Positions 35,558-45,663 of a DNA stretch of 64,000 nt are shown in pieces (within the stretch, counting starts at the first letter, position 1; every line of letters begins with the position of its first letter). Below the pieces are notes generated by a model. That model was not told where the DNA came from. It made no database searches and saw only the letters and a program-made list of their open reading frames with translations. The position numbers were made by a program, and so were the translations under genes. This stretch comes from an uncultured Pelagibacteraceae bacterium (GTDB taxonomy: Bacteria > Pseudomonadota > Alphaproteobacteria > Pelagibacterales > Pelagibacteraceae). Location: positions 1-64,000 of the forward strand of contig CACAFZ010000001.1 in the NCBI GenBank assembly GCA_902531885.1, in the 5' to 3' direction.

Positions 35558-36629
35558 TTATTCTTACTAAGCCAAATGATGTAATAATTGTTAAAAATAA
35601 GATTGGCAACCAAATTGAGACAAAAGGGGAAAGATCTTTTGTTTCACCCACAATATCAAAAATATATCTAATGAAATATATTGATACGGAGATAAGAACA
35701 CCAACGGTGATAAAAAAAATTCTATTTCTTTTTCTGTTTAGATTAAGCATTACCACTGAAGATATTAAGGCCATCAAAGTGACATAGAACGGGTATGAAT
35801 AAAGTTTATTCAAGTGAAATACTATTTGTTTTGATGAAAAATTAATTAAATTATTATCTTTAGAAAAATTAAATAAATTCCAAATTGATATGGAATATAA
35901 ATTTGAAAACAAGCTATACAATTTTTCTTTATCAAAACTAGTTTCAAAATTTAGCTTTTCATAATTTTTTTTTGGTGAATTATCTTCATAAACTAACACA
36001 TTTTCCATAACCCATTCAAAATTTGTTATGTCTGCTTTTTCTGACTCTATGTTTTTAACCAAATCAAAACTGTCAGTGAAAACTGTTATTGAAACTTTTT
36101 CCAAATAATTATCTCTAAGTTTTTCTGCATTAATAAAATTTATTGTTTCATTTTTTTGATCTTTTAGCCATAAGCCATTTGCAGTTACAGCAGCAAGATA
36201 TTTATTTTCTTCAGATAATTTATTTTTTAAATCATAATAAAAGTGCTTTAGCTCAGCTGATAAATTGTAAAATAATGTTATAACTAGTATTCCAACTACA
36301 AAAGAACAGATTGAAATAATACTCATTATTTTGAAATTATTTAGTCCGAACTTGTTCATTGAGTCAATTTCTTCACTTTCATATAAATTTATAAAAAAAT
36401 ACTGTGATGAAATTAAAAAAATAAATGGAGATATTTCATAAATTAAATATGGTATGTTAAGTGAAGTTAATAATATTGCATAATAAAAACTATTATTTTT
36501 ATCCTTAAGAAAACTTATTTCTTCAAAAATGTTTAAAACAAAAACTAAACAAATAAACACCAACAATACAGTTGCTAAACACGAAAAATAACTTTTTAAT
36601 ATATATTTTTGATATGTTTTTATAATCAT
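35547..36629 (-). CDS. lptG: LPS export permease LptG
   Basis: 360 residues of the LptF/LptG (YjgP/YjgQ) family: three N-terminal helices, a periplasmic beta-jellyroll (about 120-265) and three C-terminal helices. The second position in the pair, next to lptD, identifies it as LptG. With LptF and the LptB ATPase (not in the window) it extracts LPS from the inner membrane. Shares one base with lptF. Confidence 0.9.
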   Translation of the reverse strand: MIIKTYQKYILKSYFSCLATVLLVFICLVFVLNIFEEISFLKDKNNSFYYAILLTSLNIPYLIYEISPFIFLISSQYFFINLYESEEIDSMNKFGLNNFKIMSIISICSFVVGILVITLFYNLSAELKHFYYDLKNKLSEENKYLAAVTANGLWLKDQKNETINFINAEKLRDNYLEKVSITVFTDSFDLVKNIESEKADITNFEWVMENVLVYEDNSPKKNYEKLNFETSFDKEKLYSLFSNLYSISIWNLFNFSKDNNLINFSSKQIVFHLNKLYSYPFYVTLMALISSVVMLNLNRKRNRIFFITVGVLISVSIYFIRYIFDIVGETKDLSPFVSIWLPILFLTIITSFGLVRINEK

Positions 36630-37759
36630 TAATTTTTCGTTGTTAAATTCCTATTTAAATAAAAATAATTAATAAAAAAAATTAAAAAAGGTAGAGTCAA
36701 AAAAACAACCGTATTTAAATTATTTTCACCTGCATATCTAATAGATATTTCTGATAAAGATATAGTTATAAATCCATTAATAAATAAAAAAAATTTAAAA
36801 TTTGAATATTGCCAAAAATCTTTTGATTTTAAAACAAGTATGCTGGCAATAAATGCTAGCAAAGGAATATAAATTGGTAAATAAAGTCTTTTTAAAATTT
36901 CTCTTATGATTTCACCCAAAACTTCTTTGTTACATCGTATAAATTTTGGTTTTTTAATATCTAAGTTAAAATATTTTAAATAAATTTCATCTTTAAAACA
37001 ATAAAATAAATCAAATAAATTTGCTTCTTGTATTTTTGGATACAAAACTGTTTTTGTGAGATATTTAGATAAATTAAACTGAGTTTTATCAAAAGAAAAA
37101 TTATTAATAGAACCAGAGTCATGATCAATTATTTTTCCGTTGTAAAGTATTAGATAATTAGTGTTATTTAAATTTTTAATTTCTCCTTCTTTAGCAGAAA
37201 CTATTTGAAATTTATCTTCTCCTAATCGATCTTTTAAAAAAACATCATAAAGTAAATTATTTTCTTTTTTGCCAATAAATATAGTTAAATCCTTTACTGC
37301 ATCGGTAAATTTTTGCTCATTAATTATTGATCCTAAATAATTTACTTTCGAATCCCTTACAAAGGATTTAGCTTTATTGTTAGAGTAAGGAACTATGATA
37401 GCGCTCAATACCAATTGAAATAATAAATAAATTAATGAAAATTTAACTATTTTTCTGGCAAATTCTTTTTTTCCGATACCGTTAATCCAAAATAATAACA
37501 ATTCATTTTTTTCTTCATATTTTATCAAAACATAAAATATAGATATAAAAAAAATAAATAATAATATTCTACTTATAATTTTCGGAAAATTGTAAAGGGT
37601 ATACATAAAGTAAATTTCCAGACCATGGCCGTCCTCTGAAACCAAATCTAAGAAATTTACAGCTTGAGTAATCCAGATAATTAGACTTATACTGAAAATA
37701 CTAATTATAAAAAATAAAGTTATATTGTTAAAAAGCTTTCTAAAAATTAATTTTTCCAT
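36629..37759 (-). CDS. lptF: LPS export permease LptF
   Basis: 376 residues of the LptF/LptG family, with the same three-plus-three helix layout around a periplasmic domain. The helix-1 region FIISIFSISLIIWITQAVNFLDLV is characteristic. It is the first gene of the minus-strand lptF-lptG-lptD-surA-pdxA-rsmA unit and is divergent from pepA across 59 bases. Assignment of F versus G rests on gene order. Confidence 0.9.
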   Translation of the reverse strand: MEKLIFRKLFNNITLFFIISIFSISLIIWITQAVNFLDLVSEDGHGLEIYFMYTLYNFPKIISRILLFIFFISIFYVLIKYEEKNELLLFWINGIGKKEFARKIVKFSLIYLLFQLVLSAIIVPYSNNKAKSFVRDSKVNYLGSIINEQKFTDAVKDLTIFIGKKENNLLYDVFLKDRLGEDKFQIVSAKEGEIKNLNNTNYLILYNGKIIDHDSGSINNFSFDKTQFNLSKYLTKTVLYPKIQEANLFDLFYCFKDEIYLKYFNLDIKKPKFIRCNKEVLGEIIREILKRLYLPIYIPLLAFIASILVLKSKDFWQYSNFKFFLFINGFITISLSEISIRYAGENNLNTVVFLTLPFLIFFINYFYLNRNLTTKN

Positions 37760-37818
37760 TGAAATAAGATAATTTTATAACTATATACATTCAACTTTAA
37801 GTATATATTTTAAAATTT

Positions 37819-39282
37819 ATGAGTGTTCAAGTTGTCTATAAAAACAAGGCTAAAACTAGCGATCTGAGTGAGGTTGTTTTATTTTCTGATGAAAAATTTC
37901 AAATAAAAAATGGAAAAAACATATTTTCTAAACCCCAGATATCGTACATCGAAAAAGTTTTAAAAAATAAAAATAAATCAAAAAAAAATTTTATTTCTTT
38001 CAACATTAATGAAAATTCTAGTCTTATTTTAATATCTTTAAAAGATAGTTTAAAAAGCTTTGATGTAGAAAGTCTGGGAGCATCCTTTTATGATTTTGTA
38101 AAAAAAAATTCATTTAATAATATTTCAATAATTACAGATAGTGTTAAAAGCAAACCCGGAAAAGATTTTGTAGGACGTTTTATACATGGTCTAAAATTGA
38201 AATCATATGAATTCAATATATATAAATCAAAAAAAACTAAGCATAATATTACAATTAATATAATAGGTAAGCAGAGTTCTTTTTCAATCAAGAATAAATT
38301 AAAATTTAAAGCTCTTGAAGAAGGGACAAATTTTACAAAAGATTTAGTTTCAGAACCCGGTAATATTTTACATCCAGATGAATATGCAAAAAGACTCTTA
38401 AAATTAAAAAAACTAGGACTAAGAGTTACCGTTTATGATAAAAAAAAATTAAAAAAACTAGGAATGAACGCTTTAATAGGAGTTGGACAAGGAAGTATAA
38501 GAGGATCATATCTAGTAACAATAGAGTGGAATGGAACAAAATCTAAAACTAAACCTTTAGCATTTGTGGGAAAAGGCGTTTGCTTTGACACAGGAGGTAT
38601 TTCGTTAAAACCAGCAAGATTTATGGAAGATATGACATATGATATGGCAGGGTCCGCAGTTGTTGCAGGTTTGATGAAAAATTTTGCTATTAGGAAAGCC
38701 AAAATCAATGCAGTAGGAGTCGTTGGTCTTGTTGAAAATATGCCAGGTGGAAATGCTCAAAGACCTGGTGATATCGTAAAGTCTTATAGTGGAAAAACTA
38801 TAGAGGTATTGAATACAGATGCAGAAGGAAGATTAGTATTAGCAGATGCTTTAACATTTACTGAAAAAAAATTTAGACCCAATTTTATTGTTGACCTAGC
38901 AACTTTAACAGGAGCTATAATTGTTTGTTTAGGATCTGAGTATGCAGGCCTTTTTTCAAATGATGATATAATTTCTAAAAAGATTTTTGATGCTGGGGAA
39001 AAAGTAGGAGAAAAAGTATGGAGATTACCACTACATAAAAACTACGATAAACTGATGGACTCAAAAAATGCAGATGTTCAAAATATAAATTATGTAGGTG
39101 GTGCAGGATCAACAACTGCGGCACAATTCTTACAGAGATTTATTATAAATAAAACACCTTGGGTCCATTTAGATATAGCAGGAATGGCATTTTCTAAATA
39201 TGCAGGAGCTCTAAACTCAGGGGGTGCAACAGGTTACGGAGTAAGATTGTTAAATAAATTTGTGGAAGATAATTATGAGTAA
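37819..39282 (+). CDS. pepA: Leucyl aminopeptidase (M17)
   Basis: 487 residues, a cytosolic two-metal aminopeptidase removing N-terminal residues from peptides. Metal and active-site motifs: VGKGVCFDTGGISLKPA and the M17 signature NTDAEGRLVLADAL. The N-terminal half (to about 160) is the poorly conserved regulatory domain. Divergent from lptF, as in many alphaproteobacteria, and overlapping ndk by eight bases. Confidence 0.94.
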   Translation: MSVQVVYKNKAKTSDLSEVVLFSDEKFQIKNGKNIFSKPQISYIEKVLKNKNKSKKNFISFNINENSSLILISLKDSLKSFDVESLGASFYDFVKKNSFNNISIITDSVKSKPGKDFVGRFIHGLKLKSYEFNIYKSKKTKHNITINIIGKQSSFSIKNKLKFKALEEGTNFTKDLVSEPGNILHPDEYAKRLLKLKKLGLRVTVYDKKKLKKLGMNALIGVGQGSIRGSYLVTIEWNGTKSKTKPLAFVGKGVCFDTGGISLKPARFMEDMTYDMAGSAVVAGLMKNFAIRKAKINAVGVVGLVENMPGGNAQRPGDIVKSYSGKTIEVLNTDAEGRLVLADALTFTEKKFRPNFIVDLATLTGAIIVCLGSEYAGLFSNDDIISKKIFDAGEKVGEKVWRLPLHKNYDKLMDSKNADVQNINYVGGAGSTTAAQFLQRFIINKTPWVHLDIAGMAFSKYAGALNSGGATGYGVRLLNKFVEDNYE

Positions 39283-39685
39283 CATCCAACAAACGCTATC
39301 TATAATTAAACCTGACGCGGTAGAGAGAAATTTATCAGAAGAAATAAAAAAAGTATTTAAGAATAACAATTTTAATATCTTGAAAGAAAAAAAGGTAAAA
39401 ATATCAAAATCTGAGGCTGAAAAATTTTACCAAATACATCAAACAAAGCCGTTTTATAATGATTTATGTGAATATCTTTCTTCTGGGCCAATTATAGCAA
39501 TGATTCTTGAAAAGAATGATGCAATCTTGGAAAATAGAAAATTAATGGGAGCAACAGATCCTCTTAAAGCAGACATTGGAACTATTAGAAAAAAATATGG
39601 AATTTCAATAGACAAAAATTCTGTGCATGGATCTGATAGCGAAGAAAATGCAAAAAAGGAAATAGATTTTTTTTTTAAAGATTAA
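39275..39685 (+). CDS. ndk: Nucleoside diphosphate kinase
   Basis: 136 residues from MSNIQQTLSIIKPDAVERN; equalises NTP and dNTP pools by phosphate transfer through a histidine in the motif NSVHGSDSEENA. An earlier in-frame ATG at 39260 would add five residues inside pepA; the start at 39275 puts the family N-terminus at the normal place and leaves an eight-base overlap with pepA. Convergent with purN, overlapping by four bases. Confidence 0.94.
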   Translation: MSNIQQTLSIIKPDAVERNLSEEIKKVFKNNNFNILKEKKVKISKSEAEKFYQIHQTKPFYNDLCEYLSSGPIIAMILEKNDAILENRKLMGATDPLKADIGTIRKKYGISIDKNSVHGSDSEENAKKEIDFFFKD

Positions 39686-40260
39686 TTTAATAATTTATCT
39701 AAAACAACTGGATAGTATTTATTTTCTTGTTTACGAATTTTATTTTCTAATAATTTAGCATTATCACTATTAAATATTTTAATTTTTTTTTGAAAAACAA
39801 TTTTACCTGAATCAAGTTTTTTATTTACTATATGTATTGTAAATCCTGAGTATTTATCTCTATTATTTATGGCTTTTTCGTGAGTATTTAAGCCTTTATA
39901 TTTTGGCAATAAAGAAGGATGAATGTTAAGAATTTTACCTTTAAATCGATTAATAAAATTAGGAGATAATATTTTCATGAATCCTGCAAGACAAATAATT
40001 TTTACTTTTTCTTTTTTTAATAATAAAAGTATTTTTTTTTCAGGATTTTTTTTAATTTTGTAATTTGATACAAAATAATTAATTTTGTTTTTTTTTGCAT
40101 GTAACAATCCATTAGCACCTTTTTTACTTGAAACAACCAACTTGATTCTAAATTTTGATTTTTTCAATTTTGAATATTTGATTAAAGACTTTAAATTACT
40201 TCCTCTTCCTGAAATAAATACAGCAATATTGTTTTTAGTTTTACCAGTTAATTGTTTCAT
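39682..40260 (-). CDS. purN: Phosphoribosylglycinamide formyltransferase
   Basis: 192 residues, transferring formyl from 10-formyl-THF to GAR in purine synthesis. Substrate-binding start VFISGRGSNLKSLI, catalytic NIHPSLLPKYKG (Asn and His), and the Asp region at IVNKKLDSGKIVFQKK. Overlaps purM by 20 bases, the standard purM-purN pair. Confidence 0.93.
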   Translation of the reverse strand: MKQLTGKTKNNIAVFISGRGSNLKSLIKYSKLKKSKFRIKLVVSSKKGANGLLHAKKNKINYFVSNYKIKKNPEKKILLLLKKEKVKIICLAGFMKILSPNFINRFKGKILNIHPSLLPKYKGLNTHEKAINNRDKYSGFTIHIVNKKLDSGKIVFQKKIKIFNSDNAKLLENKIRKQENKYYPVVLDKLLN

Positions 40261-41263
40261 TAAGAATTACTTTTTTTTCTCCACTTGTAATTTTTCCAAT
40301 TAGATAAGGTTTAAATTCTTTTGAAAAATATTTATAAATCTTTTTAACTTTTGTTCTTGATACAATTAAACAAAATCCCACACCACAGTTAAATGTTTTT
40401 AGCATTTCATTATTAGTTATACCTTGGCTTTTTAACCATTTAAAAATCTTTTTTGTTTTAATAAGTTTTAAATTTATTTCAGCATTCATATTTTTAGGAA
40501 TCACTCTTTTTAAGTTATCTGAAATACCTCCACCAGTAATATGCGCACAGCCTTTTATTAGATTTTTATTGGTTAACTCTAGAATCTCGTTAGTGTAAAT
40601 TTTTGTTGGTCTAATAAGTTCTTTTTTTAAAAATTTATTTTTACTTAAAATAATTTTTTTTTTTTTTAAAATATATCTTACTAATGAATATCCATTTGAA
40701 TGCAGACCGTTTGAAGGAACTGCCAATACTAAATCGTTCTTATAAATATTTTTATTTAGTATTTTTTTTTTATCTACTAAACCAATAGAAAAGCCAGCAA
40801 TATCAAATTTATTTTTTTCATATGTGCCTGGCATTTCTGCGGTCTCGCCTCCGACAAGTTCACATTTTGAAATTTTACATCCTTTGATTATTCCTTGCAT
40901 GATTTTTTTTAGCTTTTTCAATTTAATTTTATTAATTGAAATGTAATCTAAAAATATGAAAGGTTTTGCTCCTTGAACGATTAAATCATTTACGCACATT
41001 GCAACCAAATCGATGCCTATAGTATTAAATTTATTTAATGTGTTAGCTATTTCAATTTTTGTTCCAACTCCATCAGTGCTAGATACAATTAATGGGTTTT
41101 TCAGAGACTTAGGTATTTTATTTAAAGAGCCAAACCCTCCAATATTCTTAAATTTACCATTATTTTTTGATTTACTTGTATTTAAAGATATGAATTTTAC
41201 AAACTTATCAGCTGCTTTTATATTAACACCACTTTTATCATATGTTAATTTGTTATTTTTCAT
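40241..41263 (-). CDS. purM: Phosphoribosylformylglycinamidine cyclo-ligase
   Basis: 340 residues; ATP-dependent ring closure to AIR. Motifs: YDKSGVNIKAADKFV at the N-terminus, STDGVGTKIEIA near 60-72, GGETAEMPGTY around 140, and the HITGGGISDNLKRV block around 245. Upstream of purN on the minus strand; divergent from the DUF2066 gene with 12 bases between ATGs. Confidence 0.94.
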   Translation of the reverse strand: MKNNKLTYDKSGVNIKAADKFVKFISLNTSKSKNNGKFKNIGGFGSLNKIPKSLKNPLIVSSTDGVGTKIEIANTLNKFNTIGIDLVAMCVNDLIVQGAKPFIFLDYISINKIKLKKLKKIMQGIIKGCKISKCELVGGETAEMPGTYEKNKFDIAGFSIGLVDKKKILNKNIYKNDLVLAVPSNGLHSNGYSLVRYILKKKKIILSKNKFLKKELIRPTKIYTNEILELTNKNLIKGCAHITGGGISDNLKRVIPKNMNAEINLKLIKTKKIFKWLKSQGITNNEMLKTFNCGVGFCLIVSRTKVKKIYKYFSKEFKPYLIGKITSGEKKVILNETINW

Positions 41264-41275
41264 TTTAAATTAATT

Positions 41276-42355
41276 ATGCTTTTATTTAGAGAAATTTACA
41301 AACTGCCTCTTCATTATATATTTTTTTTATATTTCATTATATTTTTTATTAAGTTTTCCACAGCATCAAGCTCAAGTGAAGTTTATAAAATAGATAAAAT
41401 AGAATTATCAGAGAAATTTGATCTAAATTTCAGTAAAGATAAAATAATTAACAAGGCATTCGATATAGCATTTAAAGAGCTTGTATCAAAAATCACGTTA
41501 TCTACTGATAGTAAAAAATTGGAAAAAATAAATTCCTTGGAAATTAAAAATTTAGTCGAGTCCTTTGTAATTGTAGATGAGAAATTTATTAATGATAACT
41601 ATATAGCAAATTTTGAAGTTGAATTTAATAAAAGTAATTTTAACAATTTGTTAGAAAAAAATAATATTTTTCCTTCCATACCAATTAAGAAAGACATGTT
41701 TGTAATACCTATACTTATAAGAAACAATCAATATAAAGCCTCACTTTTTAGTGAAAATCCTTTTTACTTAAACTGGAATAATAATGAAAAGAAGCATTTT
41801 TTAATAAAATATATTTTACCAAATGAAGATATTGAAGATATTAATTTAATAAGAGAAAATTTTGATGAAATTGAAAATTATAATTTTGAAAAAATAATTA
41901 ACAAATACGATTTAAATGATTTTATTATTATTGTTTTTTATGAAAATCAATTAGAATTAAATGTCTTGTCAAAATTATATATAAATAAAAGCTATAGAAT
42001 ATTAAATTCTAGGTTTAATAATTTTAACATCAGTAATTTAAATTCAATAGATAGCATAATAAATAATTTAAAAATAACTTATGAGAATGAGTGGAAAAAA
42101 ATCAACCAAATTAATTCATCAATTAACTTAACACTTACATTGGCCATAGATAGTAGCAATCATAGGTTAATTAATAAATTAGAAAAAAAATTACTAGATT
42201 TAGACTTGGTATCAAATTACTATATTGATAAATTTTCTAAACAAGAAACAATTTATAAAGTAACTTACAATAATACTCCTGATAAATTTATAAAAGAAAT
42301 TACATCAGCAGGTTTTGGTTTAGACACTTCGTCTAAGATTTGGTTAATAAAATGA
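41276..42355 (+). CDS. DUF2066 domain-containing protein
   Basis: 359 residues. An N-terminal hydrophobic segment (IFFLYFIIFFIKFSTASSSS) reads as a signal peptide, followed by a long mixed alpha/beta region. The order (purM on the other strand, then this gene, then an Hda-like gene) is the neighbourhood where DUF2066 proteins occur in alpha- and gammaproteobacteria, and the start region VYKIDKIELSEKFDLNFSKD with FKELVSKITLS is consistent with the family. Function unknown; probably periplasmic. The stop overlaps the next start as ATGA. Confidence 0.65.
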   Translation: MLLFREIYKLPLHYIFFLYFIIFFIKFSTASSSSEVYKIDKIELSEKFDLNFSKDKIINKAFDIAFKELVSKITLSTDSKKLEKINSLEIKNLVESFVIVDEKFINDNYIANFEVEFNKSNFNNLLEKNNIFPSIPIKKDMFVIPILIRNNQYKASLFSENPFYLNWNNNEKKHFLIKYILPNEDIEDINLIRENFDEIENYNFEKIINKYDLNDFIIIVFYENQLELNVLSKLYINKSYRILNSRFNNFNISNLNSIDSIINNLKITYENEWKKINQINSSINLTLTLAIDSSNHRLINKLEKKLLDLDLVSNYYIDKFSKQETIYKVTYNNTPDKFIKEITSAGFGLDTSSKIWLIK

Positions 42356-43014
42356 GTGAATTAAATCAATTACTTTTAAACTTAAACCATAAGCAAAATT
42401 TTAATGAACAAGATTTTTATATTTCCAAAAGTAATTTTTATGCTTATCAATTAATTCAAAATTGGCCTAAATGGGAAAAAAATGTATTAAATATTTTTGG
42501 AGAAAAATCATCAGGAAAAACACATCTAACAGACATCTTCTTGAGTAAAAACAAAGGTATAAAAATAGATTCAAAAAAACTAAACGATGAAATATTTAAA
42601 GAATTAAAGATTCACGAAAACATAGTTTTGGATAATTTTAATAATAATATTGAAGAAAGATTAATTTATGCTTTACTAAATTTTGTAGATCATGATAATA
42701 AATTTTTAATTATAAATTCTTTAATACCAATTAATGAAATAGATTTTGATTTAAAAGATATTAAATCTAGAGCAAAAAATTGTATTTTTGCAAAGATAGA
42801 CTCTCCTGATGATGATCTTATATTTGCTTTATTATTAAAAAGTTTTTCAGATAGGCAAATAGAGATTGATAAAAAACTTATTGATTTTATAACTAAAAGA
42901 ATTGATAGATCATATAGCAAAATATCTGAATTTATATATAAAGTTGATGAATTAAGCTTGAAAAAAAAAAAACCAATAAATATTAAAACAGTAAAAGAAA
43001 TATTGAAGGAATAA
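42352..43014 (+). CDS. hdaA: DnaA-related ATPase, Hda/HdaA-like
   Basis: 220 residues from MSELNQLLLNL (start chosen at the ATGA overlap, not the ATG twelve bases earlier). AAA+ core: Walker A FGEKSSGKTHL near 53-63, Walker B-like NIVLDNFN, and a C-terminal DnaA-like lid with RSYSKISEFIYKVDELSL. The N-terminal QLLLNL resembles a sliding-clamp-binding QL-x-L motif, as needed for regulatory inactivation of DnaA. No DnaA DNA-binding domain is present. Two bases before aspS. Confidence 0.8.
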   Translation: MSELNQLLLNLNHKQNFNEQDFYISKSNFYAYQLIQNWPKWEKNVLNIFGEKSSGKTHLTDIFLSKNKGIKIDSKKLNDEIFKELKIHENIVLDNFNNNIEERLIYALLNFVDHDNKFLIINSLIPINEIDFDLKDIKSRAKNCIFAKIDSPDDDLIFALLLKSFSDRQIEIDKKLIDFITKRIDRSYSKISEFIYKVDELSLKKKKPINIKTVKEILKE

Positions 43015-43015
43015 T

Positions 43016-44797
43016 TTGAGTAAATACAGAACACATAATTGCGGAGAATTAAATAAAAAAAATAAAAATCAGAATATCATTTTGTCAGGGTGGATTAATA
43101 AAAAACGTGACCACGGAAACCTTTTATTTATTGATCTTAGAGATAATTATGGCGTTACTCAGTGCGTAGTTGATAAAAGTAATAAATTTTTTAAAGAATT
43201 AGAAAAAATCCAGCTTGAAAGTGTAATAAAAATTAATGGGAAAGTTTTAGAGAGAAGTAAAGAAACTGTTAACTCAGAACTTTTAACCGGAGAAGTTGAA
43301 GTAAATATAATTACATTTGAAATACTTGGTCATAGCAAAGAGCTACCAATGCCGGTTTTTAGTGATCAAGATTATTCTGAGGAAATAAGACTTAAATATA
43401 GATTTTTAGATTTAAGAAGAAAAAAAATTCACGAAAATATAATTTTAAGATCGAAAGTAATTTCTTTTATAAGAAATAAAATGCATGAATTAGGATTTTT
43501 AGAATTTCAAACACCGATATTAACTTCCTCTAGCCCCGAAGGAGCAAGAGATTTTTTGGTTCCTAGCAGGTTAAATCCAGGAAAATTTTATGCTCTTCCA
43601 CAAGCTCCACAACAATTCAAACAGCTAGTAATGGTTTCAGGCTTTGATAAGTATTTTCAGATAGCGCCATGCTTTAGAGACGAAGACTCAAGAGCCGATA
43701 GAAGTCCAGGTGAATTTTATCAATTAGATTTAGAAATGTCTTTTGTAGAACAAGAAGATGTTTTCAATATAGTTGAAAAATTAATGACAAGTTTATTTAA
43801 AAAATTTTCCTCAAAAAAAATGATGTTTGAGAAGTTTCCCAGAATTAATTATCAAGAATCTATGCTAAAATATGGAACTGATAAACCAGATTTAAGGAAT
43901 CCATTAATAATAAACGATTTAACGGAAATTTTTAAAAGAGAAGATGTTAAGTTTGATATTTTTAAAAAGTTAGTAAAGTCGGGTTCAAAAGTCAGATCAA
44001 TAGTAACAAAAAATACTAAAGACAAACCTAGAAGTTTCTTTGACAACATTGATAAATGGGCAAAGGAACAGGGAGCTTCTGGATTGGCTTATTTTACTTT
44101 TGAAAGTGAAAATAAAATTTCAGCAAAAGGACCAGTTGGCAAGTTTTTTTCTGAAAATTCTCTTAAAGAAATTATGAAAATCACATCTGCTAATATTGGA
44201 GATAGTATATTTTTTGCATGTGGTAAAATTAATGAAGTTGAAAAAATTCTATCATTGGCTCGTGAAAAAATTGCTAAAGATCTAAATATAGTGGACGAAG
44301 AAAAATTTGCTTTTTGTTGGATAGTTGACTATCCAATGTTTGAGTTAGACAATTTAACAAATAAAATTAAATTCAGCCATAATCCATTTTCTATGCCTCA
44401 AGGAGATATAAAAAATATTAATTTTGACAAACCATTGGATATTAAGGCTTACCAGTACGATATAGTCTGCAATGGAGTTGAGCTGTCTTCAGGAGCAATT
44501 CGAAATCATATTCCAGATTTAATGTACAAACTATTTGCAATTGCAGGATATGATAAAAAACAAGTAAATGAGAAATTTAGTGGAATGATTAATGCATTAA
44601 GTTATGGCGCACCACCACATGGAGGTATAGCGCCTGGTATAGACAGAATAGTAATGTTATTAGCAAATGAGAAAAATATCAGAGAGGTAACAATGTTTCC
44701 AATGAATCAAAATGCACAAGATTTGATGATGGAAGCACCATCTTCAGTTAGTGATAGTCAATTAAAAGAGCTAGGCATTCAAATAAAAAAAAAATAA
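43016..44797 (+). CDS. aspS: Aspartyl-tRNA synthetase
   Basis: 593-residue class II enzyme of the bacterial type with its GAD insertion. OB-fold anticodon domain first (WINKKRDHGNLLFIDLRD), motif 2 FRDEDSRADRSPGEFYQ near 220, and motif 3 GIAPGIDRIVMLL near 550. The start is TTG at 43016: this gives the usual MSKYRTHNCGELN N-terminus one base after the hdaA-like stop. Whether it is AspRS or the non-discriminating AspRS/AsnRS type cannot be decided here. Confidence 0.94.
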   Translation: MSKYRTHNCGELNKKNKNQNIILSGWINKKRDHGNLLFIDLRDNYGVTQCVVDKSNKFFKELEKIQLESVIKINGKVLERSKETVNSELLTGEVEVNIITFEILGHSKELPMPVFSDQDYSEEIRLKYRFLDLRRKKIHENIILRSKVISFIRNKMHELGFLEFQTPILTSSSPEGARDFLVPSRLNPGKFYALPQAPQQFKQLVMVSGFDKYFQIAPCFRDEDSRADRSPGEFYQLDLEMSFVEQEDVFNIVEKLMTSLFKKFSSKKMMFEKFPRINYQESMLKYGTDKPDLRNPLIINDLTEIFKREDVKFDIFKKLVKSGSKVRSIVTKNTKDKPRSFFDNIDKWAKEQGASGLAYFTFESENKISAKGPVGKFFSENSLKEIMKITSANIGDSIFFACGKINEVEKILSLAREKIAKDLNIVDEEKFAFCWIVDYPMFELDNLTNKIKFSHNPFSMPQGDIKNINFDKPLDIKAYQYDIVCNGVELSSGAIRNHIPDLMYKLFAIAGYDKKQVNEKFSGMINALSYGAPPHGGIAPGIDRIVMLLANEKNIREVTMFPMNQNAQDLMMEAPSSVSDSQLKELGIQIKKK

Positions 44798-44799
44798 AA

Positions 44800-45630
44800 C
44801 TATTTTTTTCCTTTAAGATTAATTCGTATGTCAGATAAATCTACAAGTTTTTTCTTGTAATTATTTCTTACAAAACCTTTACTTGTTATATCTTTTACAA
44901 TCTTCAAAAACTGATTTTGATCATCTGAAACTTCTTCCAAATTTTTTTCATTTGATTTTTCTATATTTCCAATTGATGGAGTATGAGCTAAATCTTCTCT
45001 GTTTAAATATGAAATCGCTAACTCTCTAAATATATAATCGAGTATTGAGGAAGCACTTAAAATTCTATCATTTCCGAAAACTTTTCCAGATGGTTCAAAT
45101 TTTGTATCTACATATGCATTTACAAACTCGTCTAATGGCACGCCATACTGTAAGCCCAGTGAAATTGCTATGGCAAAATTATTCATCAAAGCTTTAACTA
45201 ATTCTCCTTCTTTACTAGTATCAATAAAAATTTCTCCAATTTTACCATCTTCATATTCTCCTGTATGTAAATAAATTTTATGATTTCCTACAGAGGCTTT
45301 TTGAATATAGCCCTTACGTCTATCAGGCATACTGAATCTTTTTCCTACAGTTTCGTTTACTTTTTTTAAAAAAGCATGTTTATTTTTTCCATTGGAAGTA
45401 TCGGGTATTACTATTTCTTTTTCATCAATTGATTTATTAATTTTTTGTTTTCCTTTATTTAGTTCACTTAAATTTTTTGTTTTTCTATTATCAAATTTAA
45501 TGTCTAAAATTTCAAACTTCCCATCTTCTCTTTTTTCTAAGTTTTTTAAATCAACACCATCTATATTGTCTAAATAATGACTTACTTTAATATTACAGGT
45601 ATAATATGTTTCGACTAAATATTTTGACAT
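44800..45630 (-). CDS. nrdJ: TSCPD-domain protein, NrdJb-like C-terminal part of class II ribonucleotide reductase
   Basis: 276 residues. Residues 100-216 ([75 protein letters not shown]) are the TSCPD domain that normally ends B12-dependent NrdJ. The catalytic barrel is absent, so this is a standalone partner as in split NrdJa/NrdJb systems. The first 60 residues ([18 protein letters not shown]) form a separate, unrecognised domain, and a charged linker follows. Either it works with an unlinked NrdJa or it has another role. Divergent from the NDUFA12 gene. Confidence 0.78.
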   Translation of the reverse strand: MSKYLVETYYTCNIKVSHYLDNIDGVDLKNLEKREDGKFEILDIKFDNRKTKNLSELNKGKQKINKSIDEKEIVIPDTSNGKNKHAFLKKVNETVGKRFSMPDRRKGYIQKASVGNHKIYLHTGEYEDGKIGEIFIDTSKEGELVKALMNNFAIAISLGLQYGVPLDEFVNAYVDTKFEPSGKVFGNDRILSASSILDYIFRELAISYLNREDLAHTPSIGNIEKSNEKNLEEVSDDQNQFLKIVKDITSKGFVRNNYKKKLVDLSDIRINLKGKK

Positions 45631-45663
45631 TATTATATTACAAACAATTTAAATTTTTTTTTG

